64,000 bases of DNA, taken from Ilyonectria destructans (Eukaryota > Ascomycota > Sordariomycetes > Hypocreales > Nectriaceae). The notes beneath the pieces were generated by a model. The model saw only the letters and a program-made list of their open reading frames with translations. It ran no database searches and had not been told where the DNA came from. Shown in pieces: positions 31,211 to 42,400 of the stretch. The stretch lies in NCBI GenBank assembly GCA_020740775.1, contig JAHEWK010000019.1, positions 124,001 to 188,000 on the forward strand. The letters run 5' to 3'. The translations under genes were made by a program, and so were the position numbers. Numbering within the stretch: position 1 is the stretch's first letter; each line of letters starts with the position of its first letter.

Positions 31211-32870
31211 ATGTCCCTTGGCAGAAGAGTTGTTCTCAACAGCGGGTTTAAGATCTCGTATGTACAGCCCAGGCTCGAACAAAAACAAGTGCGGAGCATA
31301 GTTGACAGCAATTAGGCAGCTGGGTTATGGAACCTGGCAGTCGGCGCCCGGGGAGGTCAGCTTGGGCATTTATGAGGCCCTCAAAGTCGGTTATAGACAT
31401 TTGGTAAAATAATCTTTGTAACGTTGACCTTGCGAGAGCATTCCTTATTGACTTTATTTTAGGATCTTGCTAAAGTGTATGGCCCACCTTGCTGTCCCAG
31501 TTTTAAATTCTGCTACCTCTAACACGTTGATTGCAGGTATGGAAACCAGCTTGAAGTGGCCCAGGGGTTGAAGAGGGCCTTTCGGGAGATTCCAGGTCTC
31601 AAGCGAGAGGATGTTTTTATTGTACGTGGCCCGCTCAACTTGATCTGGAATGGCTTCGCTGAACAACATGTTCCTATCATTAGACATCCAAATTGTGGAA
31701 TAGGTACATTTTGAGCTACTGTGTGATTCATACTTCATGGTTCATTGCTTACATTTTGAATCAGCCAACACGATCCAGCCATTGTCGAAGCTGCGCTAGA
31801 TGACTGTTTGGAGGAACTTGGTCTGGACTACCTCGATGTAAGTGAGACGGTTAGAGTTGAATACTGTACTTGAACTGACCCAAATTCAGCTTTACCTGGT
31901 TCATTTCCCAGTTTCATTCAAGAAGAGCTCCAATCACGTAGGCACCGACTTATTCCCGTTGACTGGGGATAATCAACCCGACGGTGACGTCGCAATCGAC
32001 GATGATATCTCCATTACCGAGACTTGGAAAGGTGAGTTCCTAGTGCAAGTTTTGGGTGCTTTCGGCTGATCACGTCACTGGGATCAACAGCCATGACAAA
32101 GCTGCCTAAAACTAAGGCAAGATCTATTGGTGTGTCGAATCACACAATCGAGCATGTAAGATAGCTATCGCAACTATGCTTCACAGAAGGATCGTGTTGA
32201 CAAGAAGATAGCTGGAGGCGATAATCAACGCCACTGCGGTTGTTCCAGCAGTCAACCAGATTGAACGCCATCCCTTGCTGCGACAGGACGATCTGCTTGC
32301 TTACTGCAAGGACAAGAACATCCATATCACCGCTTACTCTGTATGTTGTGCTACGAAAACCGTTGCCCGACGTTGACTCAACTGATCATATAGGCTTTCG
32401 GAAACAACATGTTCCATATTCCATTGCTATTCTCGCATGATGGGATTAAGCGAGTAGCTGAAAAGCTCTCCGCAGAGAAAGGGACGCAGGTTACTCCTAC
32501 TCAAGTCTTGTAGGTATCACAAACTCCCCAATGGGAAATATACTAACTTATTGGTTCTACCCTCACACCAGACTTGCTTGGGCAGAACATGGAGGACATA
32601 GCGTTATCCCTAAATCAGTCACGCCTGCACGTATTGCTGAGAACTTCCATGAGATTGAGCTCTCTGAAGAGGACATTCGCGCGGTTGAGAGCGTGGGCAA
32701 GGAGCAGAGACGGTATAACGTACCATATGTTGCAAGTAAGTACTATCCTAAACTCAGTATAACGAGAGGCTTTACTAACCGCATTTCCGTGAATAGACAA
32801 GCCCCGATGGGATGTCAATATTTTTGGTGACGAACTAGAAAAACCAGCTACGCATAAAGTTGTTATTTAG
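31211..32870 (+). CDS. Aldo-keto reductase (NADPH-dependent, xylose/glycerol reductase type)
   Basis: Predicted twelve exons: 31211-31257, 31316-31403, 31463-31476, 31537-31621, 31684-31703, 31765-31837, 31890-32031, 32091-32155, 32212-32340, 32394-32509, 32572-32735, 32797-32870. They join to 338 residues with no break. The catalytic tetrad is D46, Y51, K81 (TSKLWN) and H114 (YLVHFP). The coenzyme-binding end carries [14 protein letters not shown]. Members reduce aldehydes or sugars in the cytosol with NADPH. Eleven introns, with exons of only 14 and 20 bases, is very dense for a fungal gene. The splice sites were chosen from homology of the protein; each has GT and AG. A decayed relative lies at 110-1310. 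The exact substrate is unknown. Confidence 0.88.
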
Positions 32871-33654
32871 GCAATGAATATGAGGGCCGAACCAGATTGC
32901 TACGGGGGTCGCGTTCGGGGGGGTTGTGGCTGGCACCTCGAGTTTGTCTGCCAACCACTGAAGCGGGTCAGAGTAGACTTGGCTAGGGTCTCAACGCCTC
33001 CAAGGGCCACGGGGAGATATATTGAGAGGAAGGAGGAGGGGGGGTACTAGGCAGCTATTTTTGAGACATGAGTATCAGCAACCTTCAACTTCAACAGTAA
33101 GAAGGGGCGAGACCTCCCTGTTGGTCAGTCGAAGTCGGTCTTTCTATTCTATTGCATCGTCCATCTCTTAGCTATGCCACTATTCTGAAATTCCTTGCTG
33201 TCTTTTCCTTTGACCTAAAATCCTCTTACCAATCTGCTGTATCTCCCACCTTCAGAAAGCCCGTTTTGATCTTAGGTTGCTACTTACTTTTATATGCCTT
33301 GCCAACATCAGCAGCCAAGATCTGATCTTAGGGTTAGTTTAGCACTGGCTGACAGCTGACTTTGATAATTGCTGTTGATGGAGTGGCGAGATAAGACTTT
33401 GGTCCCTCTCTCGTTAGCTTGCGTCAGTAAATCATGTTCCACTCCACGCGGACAGCGTCAATGCCATGGGTGCAAACTCTCGAGTAGGATATGAGATAAA
33501 ATAAATTAGAAAATGCTCTCCATGCGGGCGATGCTTTCTAAAATAGAGCATTGGCTCGCCATATCCGCCGTCATATAATACAGGCCGTTTCAGCGCAGTA
33601 TATGCACCACCGTGGACGTGGCTGCGAGGATATCGCCATAATCTAACCAGCGTC
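32871..33654. other. Intergenic between converging genes, no gene seen
   Basis: The aldo-keto reductase and the minus-strand regulator converge here. Only short frames are present, so it holds two 3' flanks. Confidence 0.4.
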
Positions 33655-36049
33655 CTATTGGAACACATTCTCGTTTCCCGTCTCGTCGTCCCTACCAACA
33701 TCATAAAGAAGCTCGTTCTCCATCATCCAGTCCACCGCAAAATCTCCCATATCGGTCGACAGGTCGACTTGATTTAGCAGTCCTTCCAGACTGTCCCAAG
33801 CCCACGTCCCATTCACGAACGGCATCTCATTGTCCGTTCTAGCCGGGTTACCAAATAGTTCCCTTTCAGACGTTGGTATACTCTGGGTGGCTTGTGAAGC
33901 TTCCGCATGTTGCTCAGGCTCCGGCTCCGATTCCCGGCCAACTTCTGCATCCTCCCTTCTCAGTGCCTCCGCCCTTGCAGCCCTCGCCTTCCGCAACAAC
34001 TTCCGCACAGGTTTCCACAGCGGTCCCTTCTTGCCATCGGCGATGTTGCCTTCAATACACGGCAGTATGGCGTTGAGAACTCGCCACGCGCGCTCGACGA
34101 GCTCGCCGTCTGTCTCCACGCACAACTCCGCGAGCGCCACTGCCAGCGGATGCCACTGTACATACACGTCGATCCACCAGCGGAAGCGGGGGCCGGAGGG
34201 GTCGCGCCGCGAAAGGGCGACGAGCTCGAGGATGGAGATGGCGGTAAGGAGCATTGTTGGGCGAGAGATCCGGGGCACGCGGGGGGGCGGGGCGGAGGCT
34301 GGGGGATGCTGGAACGGGTATTGCAGGGAGAGCCAGAGCTTGAGAACAATGAGGCGGACTATTATTGCTGTTAGGCCGGCCATAGGCTGCACCTTGAGGG
34401 CAGTAGGTGCAGGGTTTGTGCTGGTACTGCCATGCATGTTGAGCGCGGAGTGGAGGGGTGTGGAGGAAGGAGGAGGGGCTTCAACGGGCGTGACGAAGAG
34501 AGACTCGAGACGCTGGGCTTGACGGAGGATGGAGTCCTCGCTTAGAGGGGAGAAGCCCGGCGGCCAAGCGGTGGGAAGATATACCGGGCTCGCAGTCTCC
34601 GGGTTGAGACCAAGGAGGGCCGGACGCCTGATGCCGCTGAAGAAGCTAGAGCCCATGGCCATGGCGAGGAAGAAGCTGACATCGGTGGGCCCTGTCTTGG
34701 AGACGGGCAACTCGCTCGATTCGGGCCCGAAGTCGGCATCGTCGACGTTGGTTGGCAGGTGGGTGTCGTAGGACCCCTGAAGGATCGAAGCCTCGGCACC
34801 GCGATCTTCGGCGGCGCGAATATCGAGGATAATGAGGGACCACCACAGACGGCGGCGGAGCTCAGCCTCGAAGGGGGCGAAGGTGATGTCGGTGGGCTTC
34901 TCGCGATGGAGAGAGAGGGCTTTGGCGAGGCGTATGACGAGGGCGAGGAGGGCCCAGGAGCGGCGGCTTGCGTCGTGGGAGCGGAGCACGGCCTGGACGG
35001 CGTTGTTAGCCCGGCACCGGGTTTCTGAGCTGACGGGGATGTGATAAGTGTAAACGTACGACGTAGAGAACCAAGGCTTGTGAGGTCTTCAAGTCGATGC
35101 TATTGAGGTAGTCCGCCTTGTTCAGGGCTCTCTCAACGTTGTGTTTGTAGCGCTCGACGAGGACGGCTCTATCTTCGCCCAGGTGGGTGAGACATGCGTC
35201 GGTCGATAAGGAAATGACAGCGCCAAAATACATAGCGAAGAAGAGAGCCTCTGTCGCGTTAGTGATGGACCTAGAATCTGTTGACCCTGCAATGCATCTG
35301 AGCTCCGAGCTTGTCGTCGGGCGATGGAGGATCTTGAGGATAGGGTCGATATTGGCGAAGTAAACATGGCATAAGAAAGACATGTGATGTTGAGAGGGAT
35401 ATTTTAGATCTTCTGCGCCTATGCCGTTCGGTGGACTGAAGATCAATCTAGATGATAACCCTGATGTTGGATGGCTTTGCGCCTCAGACTCCGGACTCGC
35501 GTTACAATCCTCATCCGAGCCGTCGCTCTCAGAGGTCTGGCCCAGAGTTTGTCTGATTCCTTCCACCTCATGACAGAGATTGGACCAGAACTCGGCGCAG
35601 AGAAAGTGTGAGGGAGGCGTTGTAGATTCACGATTGGCCGCTCGAACGTCGGCCCGTTCCATCATATTCCGACTTCCGTCGGTAGATGCTTGATCCGGGG
35701 TCGAATGTTCCCTAGGGGTCCTGTCTCTAAATAAGGCGGCCCCGCCGTTAACCCCAGCGGCCTCAAGTTGGCTGAAGATGCTCTCTATGCGGTTGAGACG
35801 AGTGGACAAATCACGCCTCGCGCCTCTTCTGTGTCGTAGATAGCGTTTCCGAGCTGGGAAGACACAGTGACGGGACGCCCTGGCGCATGGCGTACAAAGA
35901 GGCTGTATTTTATCGCATTTGATCTTCCTTTGTCGGCAATTTGAGCAACTGAGAGACTTTTTGCTGCGATCCGGGCTTCGTAACGGGGAGGCGCTCATGC
36001 CGACGTTTAACGCTGGGACTAGAAAGGTAGAAGCTGTCGCTTTGATCAA
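33655..36049 (-). CDS. Zn2Cys6 transcription factor with fungal middle domain
   Basis: Predicted minus-strand join 36049-35060 and 34992-33655, both phase 0, 775 residues. The zinc cluster at residues 35-62 is C-X2-C-X6-C-X6-C-X2-C-X6-C (CSNCRQRKIKC then PLCTPCARASRHC), followed by a basic linker and a short coil (LSTRLNRIESIFSQLEAAG). The intron at 34993-35059 has donor GTACGT, branch GCTAACA and acceptor CCAG. It joins ALVLYV to AVLRSHDASRRSWALL, the usual second helix pair of the fungal middle domain, where FEAELRRRLWW follows. It is a nuclear DNA-binding regulator. Neighbours on either side are an aldo-keto reductase and a cytochrome b5 reductase; control of the former is plausible but only inferred. 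An alternative start is M18. Confidence 0.88.
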
Positions 36050-37453
36050 AGGCAGGATTGATCAGTCGTATTGAATATCGCAATTAACAACGGGCCACAA
36101 GTGATTGTTGAAAACTTGTACGGCGAGCACGCTGAATTGACTGTTGGAAGTCTCGCGGCTCGTTGTAGCATTCGTCTTTTGGCGATGAGGTGGGGGGGGA
36201 CGCTTGTTAAAGAACAGATCCTTAGAATCTACTAACCTCGCTTAGTTACTTCGCCACGGGGCTTGGCCCACATGAACCAACAAATAGATGAAACTGTTGG
36301 TGGACCCGGGCGTCAGGGACTGTTCAAGTGGCGTCCCAATGACCGTCTGCCGTCTAAAATGTTAGGCAGCCATTGACACTACCTATCTCTTCCGAGACCG
36401 CCCGTTCGCCGCTTTAGCTTGCAACAACGCAGTCATCACATTCTCATGCAGTCCGAAGGGGACGAGCTTTTAACAGAAACATCTTAGGGCCTGGTCAGCC
36501 CGCTGGGACATAAAATTTGTTCTACCCCGACAGTGATGTCCGACAAAAATCCGTTCCCACAATACTAAAGGCAGGTCTTTGGATATATCTACCTGAGGTC
36601 CCACTGTGTCCGCGTATCCATGGACCTAAAATTCCAGTCGATGTTCTTTCTAGGATTCGGCTGAACGCCTAGCTAGTCTGGTGATTCTGTTCGCTGGTGA
36701 CATTCTCTCAAACTACTGTATTCTTTGCCGCCGCTTTAGCGTACCTCACTCAGCTTAGGTCCGCCCACGTCCGTCAATGCCAGAGGCGACCTAAATGCAC
36801 CGTTTGTGTCTTTTACCACGTTTGAGCACTTGAGGAGCCCAACGACCTACCACATGACTTCGGACTTCAAAAATGGAGATCGACACATCATGGTGATGGC
36901 GAAGATCTCGTACCACCCACTCTCCAAGGACCCGCGTGCTTTGCCACACGATGGACCGAACCTTAAACTGGCACTTCTCCACCGTCATTTTGCACTCAAC
37001 GCAGCCGAAAGACTCGTTGAATATTGAGGCACCGCAGTTTCCTGGGTTGTGAATAAACCAGCCGCTAAAATCAAGTCATGGTTGGTTTCACCCCCCGGGA
37101 CGATTCATTTATTCAAGTTCCGTCACACTCTACCTGGCGTCGTTTGCAATTTCATGTGTCGCGTAAATAGAGGTGGTCCTCGGTCGACATGAGGAATTTC
37201 GTGGCGTGGCGCCATCTCCCAACTTGACGTCTTATGCCATTATTCGAATTCCGATCTCCTCTAAACTCCGAAAGTATTATAGAACAGCCTATTAACACCT
37301 CCAACTTGTAGCTAGCAGACTTAAGAAACCCCAGACTGTCCGAGACGAAAACCTGTAGTGCCGGTTGCCTCTCACATGTTTATGCCACACCCCCATCTTG
37401 GGAGCCATCTACGCTAAACGCCTTCAAATCAGAGACTGTAGTGGCGTGTCGTC
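36050..37453. other. Long intergenic region, no gene seen
   Basis: About 1.4 kb of normal composition between the regulator's start and the end of the reductase gene. Overlapping short frames at 36791-37027 on both strands carry no motif. The first several hundred bases should hold the regulator's promoter. Confidence 0.4.
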
Positions 37454-38485
37454 TCAAAAGGTATGAACCTGGTCCTTTCGATATCCAAGCAGCTCCAAGA
37501 TGCCCGGGACCCCCTTCTTCCCGATGAGTGACTTTTCCATCGCCGGCGGCCCGCACACGAAAACCTTAGTCTCGCCATTTTTCGGCGGCAGCCCAAGTTC
37601 CTCCAACAGCTGCTTATCCACATAACCTCGGCGGAAAGGCGACCCTTCGACAGGATGGCTAACAGTGTAGACAGCCTTGAATCGACCGGGAAACTTCTGT
37701 TCAAACTGCTCGAACTCCTTCTTCAGCAGGATGTCCTGGTCACTATTCGCGCCGTAAACGAGGGTTATTGTCGTCTTATCTTCTGCGTTGCCAAGGATGC
37801 CTCGAGTGAGCTGATAGATGGGCGTGATGCCGGAGCCGCCAGCGATGAGGGTAACGTGTGGGAAGCTGTTAGGCTTCCATTGGAATCCCCGCAATGCTGC
37901 GGCGAAGAGGAGGCTTTGTCCCGGTGTCAGGGAGTGCAAGTGATTGCTTTGTTTTCCGTCGGGGTAACGCTTGACTAAGAGATCGAGGAAGCCGGGTTCG
38001 TCTCGACGGCATGTTAGTGCCCCATCTGGTCTGAGACGAGCTGGATGGTCGTACCTATTGCGCTGACTGGCGTGTATGGCCTTGCAACGGGCAGCCATCT
38101 ACCCTTAGGCCATGAGACGGTCAGAACGGCCGCTACTGAATGTTACTCGTTTGCTCATTAGACGCACAACTTCAGGGAGGTACGCACATGTTAATGTCAG
38201 CCCGCTGATAGTATCCTCGTGTGGCAGCTTGAATCGTAAGCGCTTGGTGTTGTGGTTCACGACCTCACTGCCCTCCAGCTGCAACGAGACGAAAGCTGGT
38301 CCTCTCCCAAAGACCTTTATTGGCGCGCTAGACTCGGCTTTGGCGGTGCTCATGAGAGCTTTTGAGAAAATAGCCAGGCCAATCCCGCCAAAGGCGATTC
38401 TCTTGATGAGGGTTGCGGGCTGGACTCGACGTAGCGCTGAAGAAGACATGGCAGTGCAGATCCCGAAGAATTCTAGAAATAACAC
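37454..38485 (-). CDS. NADH-cytochrome b5 reductase (Mcr1/Cbr-like)
   Basis: Predicted minus-strand join 38485-38188, 38132-38055, 38001-37454, 307 residues. The N-terminus has a basic, then hydrophobic segment (LIKRIAFGGIGLAIFSKAL) like the mitochondrial outer-membrane anchor of Mcr1. The catalytic part has the FAD-binding RPYTPVS at 117-123, the nucleotide-binding GGSGITPIYQL, and CGPPAM near the C-terminus. The enzyme passes electrons from NADH to cytochrome b5 and related acceptors, serving sterol, fatty-acid and P450 chemistry. Both introns have CTAA-type branch sites, and the middle exon (78 bases) is confirmed by the motif it encodes. It could start at M13. This is either the housekeeping gene or an extra copy; the accessory surroundings make an extra copy likely, but this is inference. 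Confidence 0.9.
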
Positions 38486-40275
38486 GATTCACGGAGGGTT
38501 AACAGAGAAGAGACATATTAAAGGATCTCGGACATCGGTAGTAGCCTCCCTTACCCGGACCGATTGGATTACCGCGAGTGTTTAGATGTCGGTGGTCGGC
38601 ACCTTAAAAGTCCGCGTGCAGCTGTATTCGGCGGGACTCCAAAAGACCGACGTGAGTTGAGCCGGCGGGGTTTGCCGGCGGCCGACCACGGGTCAACAAA
38701 ATAAAGAGACATCTCCGCACTTCAGTCACTAGAAACCGTCATATCTGGACATTTTGAAATCATCAGTGCTAGGATCTTGACAGGCACTGCCACGACGGGT
38801 ATTTGTACTGGGATGTGACATGGATATGTTGGCATCGGAGGCGTGGCGGTTCGCGTGTAAGTTTAAAGTAGTTGGTGGACAGAAAAATATCAGGTTTGTG
38901 AGATAATACCTCCCCCAGGCCAAGCGTTTCCTGAAAAAGTCTAGCATCCAACCGTCCCCCGTGGTCTAGGGTTGCTGTGTCCCTACTTGCATGTGTATCG
39001 TATGTTTTCAATACTGACAGTGGCACAAGATGATCCGTAGCCTGTTTGCGGATACATCCACAGCTTCTGTCGTGGGTCTCACAGGCTCCATCGCCGGTAG
39101 TAGTATCTGCGGGCATCGCAGTTCTACCTTTTATCATCGGCTCTTGTGGATGGTTACGTGAAGCGAGTTGCAAATAAAGAAATTCCGTCTGGTGAGGGTC
39201 AATGAGACATTGGCGACGAGTTTTCCGGACGCCAAAATGGGCCAACGGAAAGGGGCTTCCCCTAAGCTTGCTGCTTGCCAAGTCGGGGCCTGCGTCGTCA
39301 AACTCCAATAATGAATGTGAGAGCACCACTGCTCACCATCTGCCAGAGGAGCATTCTGCATCCCTCTCTGACCATATTCTCGGCACTTCGATGGCTGTGT
39401 CCTAGCATTGGCACGGATGTCATGGGCGTATCGATGAAAGTAGGCTGGCAGTGACGCACATCTTTACTCGTCAAAACAAGATATTCGCACTCCGACCAGC
39501 TGCAGCTAGGAAAGAAATTCGAATACGAGGAAGACCTGAGCATGCTCCTGATCGGTATGTGGACCGACTGTCCTCGGCACCACAATTAGTGACCAAACCA
39601 CGGCGATTGGCAATTTTCCTGCTCGATTTTGAATGAGCAGATAGTTGATTTCAAGTTGTTCAACTGGCCCTACTCTCACATGCAATGTTCTGAACCCGCG
39701 CGTACGGCTTCTCTAGATTCCCATGTCGCCGTGATGTCGCCTCCAGCACCGCAAAGTTGGTTCCTGCCCCAGCTGGAAATAATTGCCTGTGAGGGTATCG
39801 TAATTCCACCAGCCGCGAGGCAGATGCTCAGTAACGCCAAAAATCCGATAAGAATGACCACTCCCGCTGACAAGACAACTGTCGTGTTGGCAGTCACCAT
39901 AGATCCCTGCTACAAGGACCGTTGAATATTCCGCCACTGCTGCAGTATCGTGCAGCCAAATTAGAACGACCCAGGTTAGTCTGGACGTAGTAGGTATCAC
40001 TTTCTATCGTGAAATCAATGTTGCCAGTTACCGGTTGCTACGTTGAACTCGGCGACAAAGCGGATGAGGCAGTGACAAACGTGCTCCGGAAGATTGATAG
40101 TATACCCCTCCCCCGGTCGGTCACCACTCCAAACCCGTTAGACATGGGTAGACCTCAGCAGCAATTTAGAAAGGTACACCATCTACCAATGATTTGCTAT
40201 ATACAAGCACAGCTCTGATGCATACTCCGTAGGATACGTACGTGACTGATCTATTCTAAGTGGACCGATCCCCTT
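38486..40275. other. Intergenic with one possible decayed coding stretch
   Basis: About 1.8 kb without a convincing gene. On the minus strand around 40020-39900 one frame reads DFTIESDTYYVQTNLG and YCSSGGIFNGPCSRDLW, then stops; a different frame continues at about 39870-39720 with RGWWNYDTLTGNYFQLG. This could be a broken gene of unknown family. A hydrophobic minus-strand stretch at 39900-39820 (VVLSAGVVILIGFLALLSIC) overlaps it in a third frame. None is reliable alone. Confidence 0.3.
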
Positions 40276-40280
40276 GTCGT

Positions 40281-40507
40281 TACCAGACAGAGGGATTGCG
40301 ATGGAAGATCTTGACTTTTTCTGCTGTCTAGGAGGGGAAGAAGCTGGCTATTTATCCCTAGAGATCCAGTTGGAAGCCGAAGATCTAGGTTGTTGAGGTT
40401 GATCTACTATGTAGGTTTGAAGTCTCTATCTAGGTTTGATCGAATCCGTGGTACGGATCCGGGCCTATGCAGGCCTGACTTTTCCTATCGGACCTATTCG
40501 TCTGACA
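40281..40507 (-). repeat. Solo LTR, inverted, target duplication GTCGT
   Basis: Reading on the minus strand from TGTCAGAC at 40507, this matches the solo LTR at 50544-50868 in its start, in CCGGATCCGTACCACGG, in CAACCTAGATCTTCGG and in the TATA-like GGGATAAATAG. It is flanked by GTCGT at 40276-40280 and 40508-40512. At 227 bases it lacks an internal repeated block present in the other copy. Confidence 0.8.
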
Positions 40508-40518
40508 GTCGTGGGCGG

Positions 40519-40564
40519 TCGGACATTTCGGACATTTCGGACATATCTGTGGTTCGGACATTTC
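40519..40564. repeat. Short TCGGACATT tandem repeat
   Basis: Three consecutive TCGGACAT(T) units and a fourth after a short gap, directly right of the solo LTR. Confidence 0.65.
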
Positions 40565-40875
40565 CAATATTCCGAGCAGTTCCTCGACCCACGTTACATG
40601 ACTCACTTTCCGATGCTATTGGGGCGGTTCGCCAATCTAGCCATTTGAAGGACTTGCATAGTAACTTAGTGACGGATTAAGAAGTCGCTGCATAGTAGCG
40701 GGAACGGTAAGCCTGGGCCTCGACTTAGAGTCCGGACACTCGGTGGGCTTAAGACCCCGTTATCAGTTAACACATAAATACCTAGACACACTTTCTCAAC
40801 CACTCGCCAGATCTGTGGCCCACCAGCCTTAACCAACCTCGCTCTTCATCCACAGCCCAATCTCTTCCCAACAAG
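40565..40875. promoter_or_regulatory. Upstream region of the short-chain dehydrogenase
   Basis: About 310 bases without a gene. A pyrimidine-rich leader precedes the ATG at 40876 (CCACAGCCCAATCTCTTCC). Confidence 0.35.
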
Positions 40876-41811
40876 ATGCCGTTCTTCGGCAGTAAAGGCG
40901 TCAACTTCAGTCCCGCGAAAGACATCCCTGCCCTCACGGGAAAGGTGATCATCGTGACTGGAGGAAACAGCGGCCTTGGCAAGCAGTCGGTCCTCGAACT
41001 CGCAAGGCACAATCCCTCGGAGATCTGGCTAGCGGCGCGAAGCCTGCAGAAAGCTCAGGCCGCCGCTGATGATATCAAAAGTCAGGTGCCAAATGCGCCC
41101 GTGAAGCTCCTAGAACTCGACCTAGGCTCACTGGAGTCAGTTAAGAATGCAGCGAAGACATTCTGCGGATCATCCAGCCGTCTCGATATCCTCATGCTTA
41201 ACGCAGGCATAATGGCCCATCCGCCAAGTCTTACCAGGGACGGGTACGAGATCCAATTCGGCACCAATCATGTAGGGCATGCGCTCTTCACAAAGCTTCT
41301 GCTACCTTTGCTGTTGAAGACCGCTGAGAATGATCCTAACGCGGATGCGCGTGTTGTGTGCCTTTCGTCGGCTTCTCATCGACAGGTGCCGGTTGGCGGT
41401 ATCCTTTTTGACAAGCTCAAAACTAAGAGCGAGGGTATCTCGGAATTCGCTCGGTATGGACAGAGCAAATTGGCGAACGCACTGTTTGCTCGGGAGCTGG
41501 CGAGACGATATCCGAGTCTCAAAGTCGCCTCGGTACACCCCGGATCGATAGCTACGAACCTTTTCGAGGCCGCAGCTAACGAGAGCCTGTTGATCCGTGG
41601 AGTTCGGACCCTTGGATCACCTTTTCTATCCAGTGTTGAGACCGGAGTAAAATCTCAGCTCTGGGCTGCTACTTCGAAGGAGGTTACTAGTGGGGAATAC
41701 TACGAACCTGTTGGAGTGAAGGGAATGGCGAGCAAGTACGCGAAAGATGACGACCTCGCGAGGGAGTTGTGGGCTTGGACAGAGAAGGAATTGCAGAGCT
41801 ACGATAATTAA
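40876..41811 (+). CDS. Short-chain dehydrogenase/reductase (retinol dehydrogenase-like)
   Basis: A single-exon gene of 311 residues. The cofactor loop TGGNSGLG is at 28-35, NAG at 109-111, the catalytic serine in CLSSASH at about 164-166, and YGQSK with Y194 and K198, followed by the VHPGSIATN segment. This is a complete classical SDR of the retinol dehydrogenase/WW-domain oxidoreductase-like subgroup, common in fungi and often linked with secondary metabolism. The AARS after the second strand suggests NADP(H) preference. The C-terminus is the usual SGEYYEPVG region. There is no signal peptide or membrane helix. The specific substrate cannot be told. A solo LTR lies about 370 bases upstream and may lie within its promoter. 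Confidence 0.93.
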   Translation: MPFFGSKGVNFSPAKDIPALTGKVIIVTGGNSGLGKQSVLELARHNPSEIWLAARSLQKAQAAADDIKSQVPNAPVKLLELDLGSLESVKNAAKTFCGSSSRLDILMLNAGIMAHPPSLTRDGYEIQFGTNHVGHALFTKLLLPLLLKTAENDPNADARVVCLSSASHRQVPVGGILFDKLKTKSEGISEFARYGQSKLANALFARELARRYPSLKVASVHPGSIATNLFEAAANESLLIRGVRTLGSPFLSSVETGVKSQLWAATSKEVTSGEYYEPVGVKGMASKYAKDDDLARELWAWTEKELQSYDN

Positions 41812-42400
41812 AGGGGAGGTTCAATAAGCACCTAGAGTCTGATAATGCAGGCTAGGCATAAACTAGCGAGCTCCCTAGCTTGTTTCTACTTATCTGTCTT
41901 TTCTATTAATGATATAATATAAGACCTACCGTAACAACTCAGTTAACTCTTACAAGTAGCGCCTACACTTTGTCTCTATATTTCTACTATTAACTGCAAG
42001 AATTCGCAGAAGTGTCTAAAGCAGCTAATCTTATTTGTTGCTCTATATTTGTATAGGGGTTGGTACTTGTGGGAGATAACTGAGTTTCTATAGTATAACA
42101 AGAGCTAGAGCTTAGCTAGTACTAAATATCTTTATAAAAAAGTTTTTAAATTCCAAGTTTGCATTTTTATATATCTCTTAATATAATATATACAAGTTAA
42201 AAATAAAAGAATCGTGATCTCCGACAATGTTTTGTAACTTCAGTCCCATTAATCTAAACTACCCAGTGCTCTCTTCTGGCTTCTGCCCAGAGACCAACAT
42301 AATATAGGTCTCATCCGGGACGCGGTATGATAGCTGGTCGCATTGAGCATCTAGCCAGGGCAATATTTCTCAACTAGCCGTCATTCTTCTGCGTCTGGGC
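41812..42400. other. AT-rich 3' flank, no gene seen
   Basis: Composition turns AT-rich between about 41880 and 42230, then recovers at the end of the protease relic. Confidence 0.4.

Noticed and set aside
33830..34522. Long plus-strand open frame of 230 codons
   Set aside because: It lies opposite the GC-rich coding sequence of the Zn2Cys6 gene, whose minus-strand reading has clear domains; the plus frame is its shadow.
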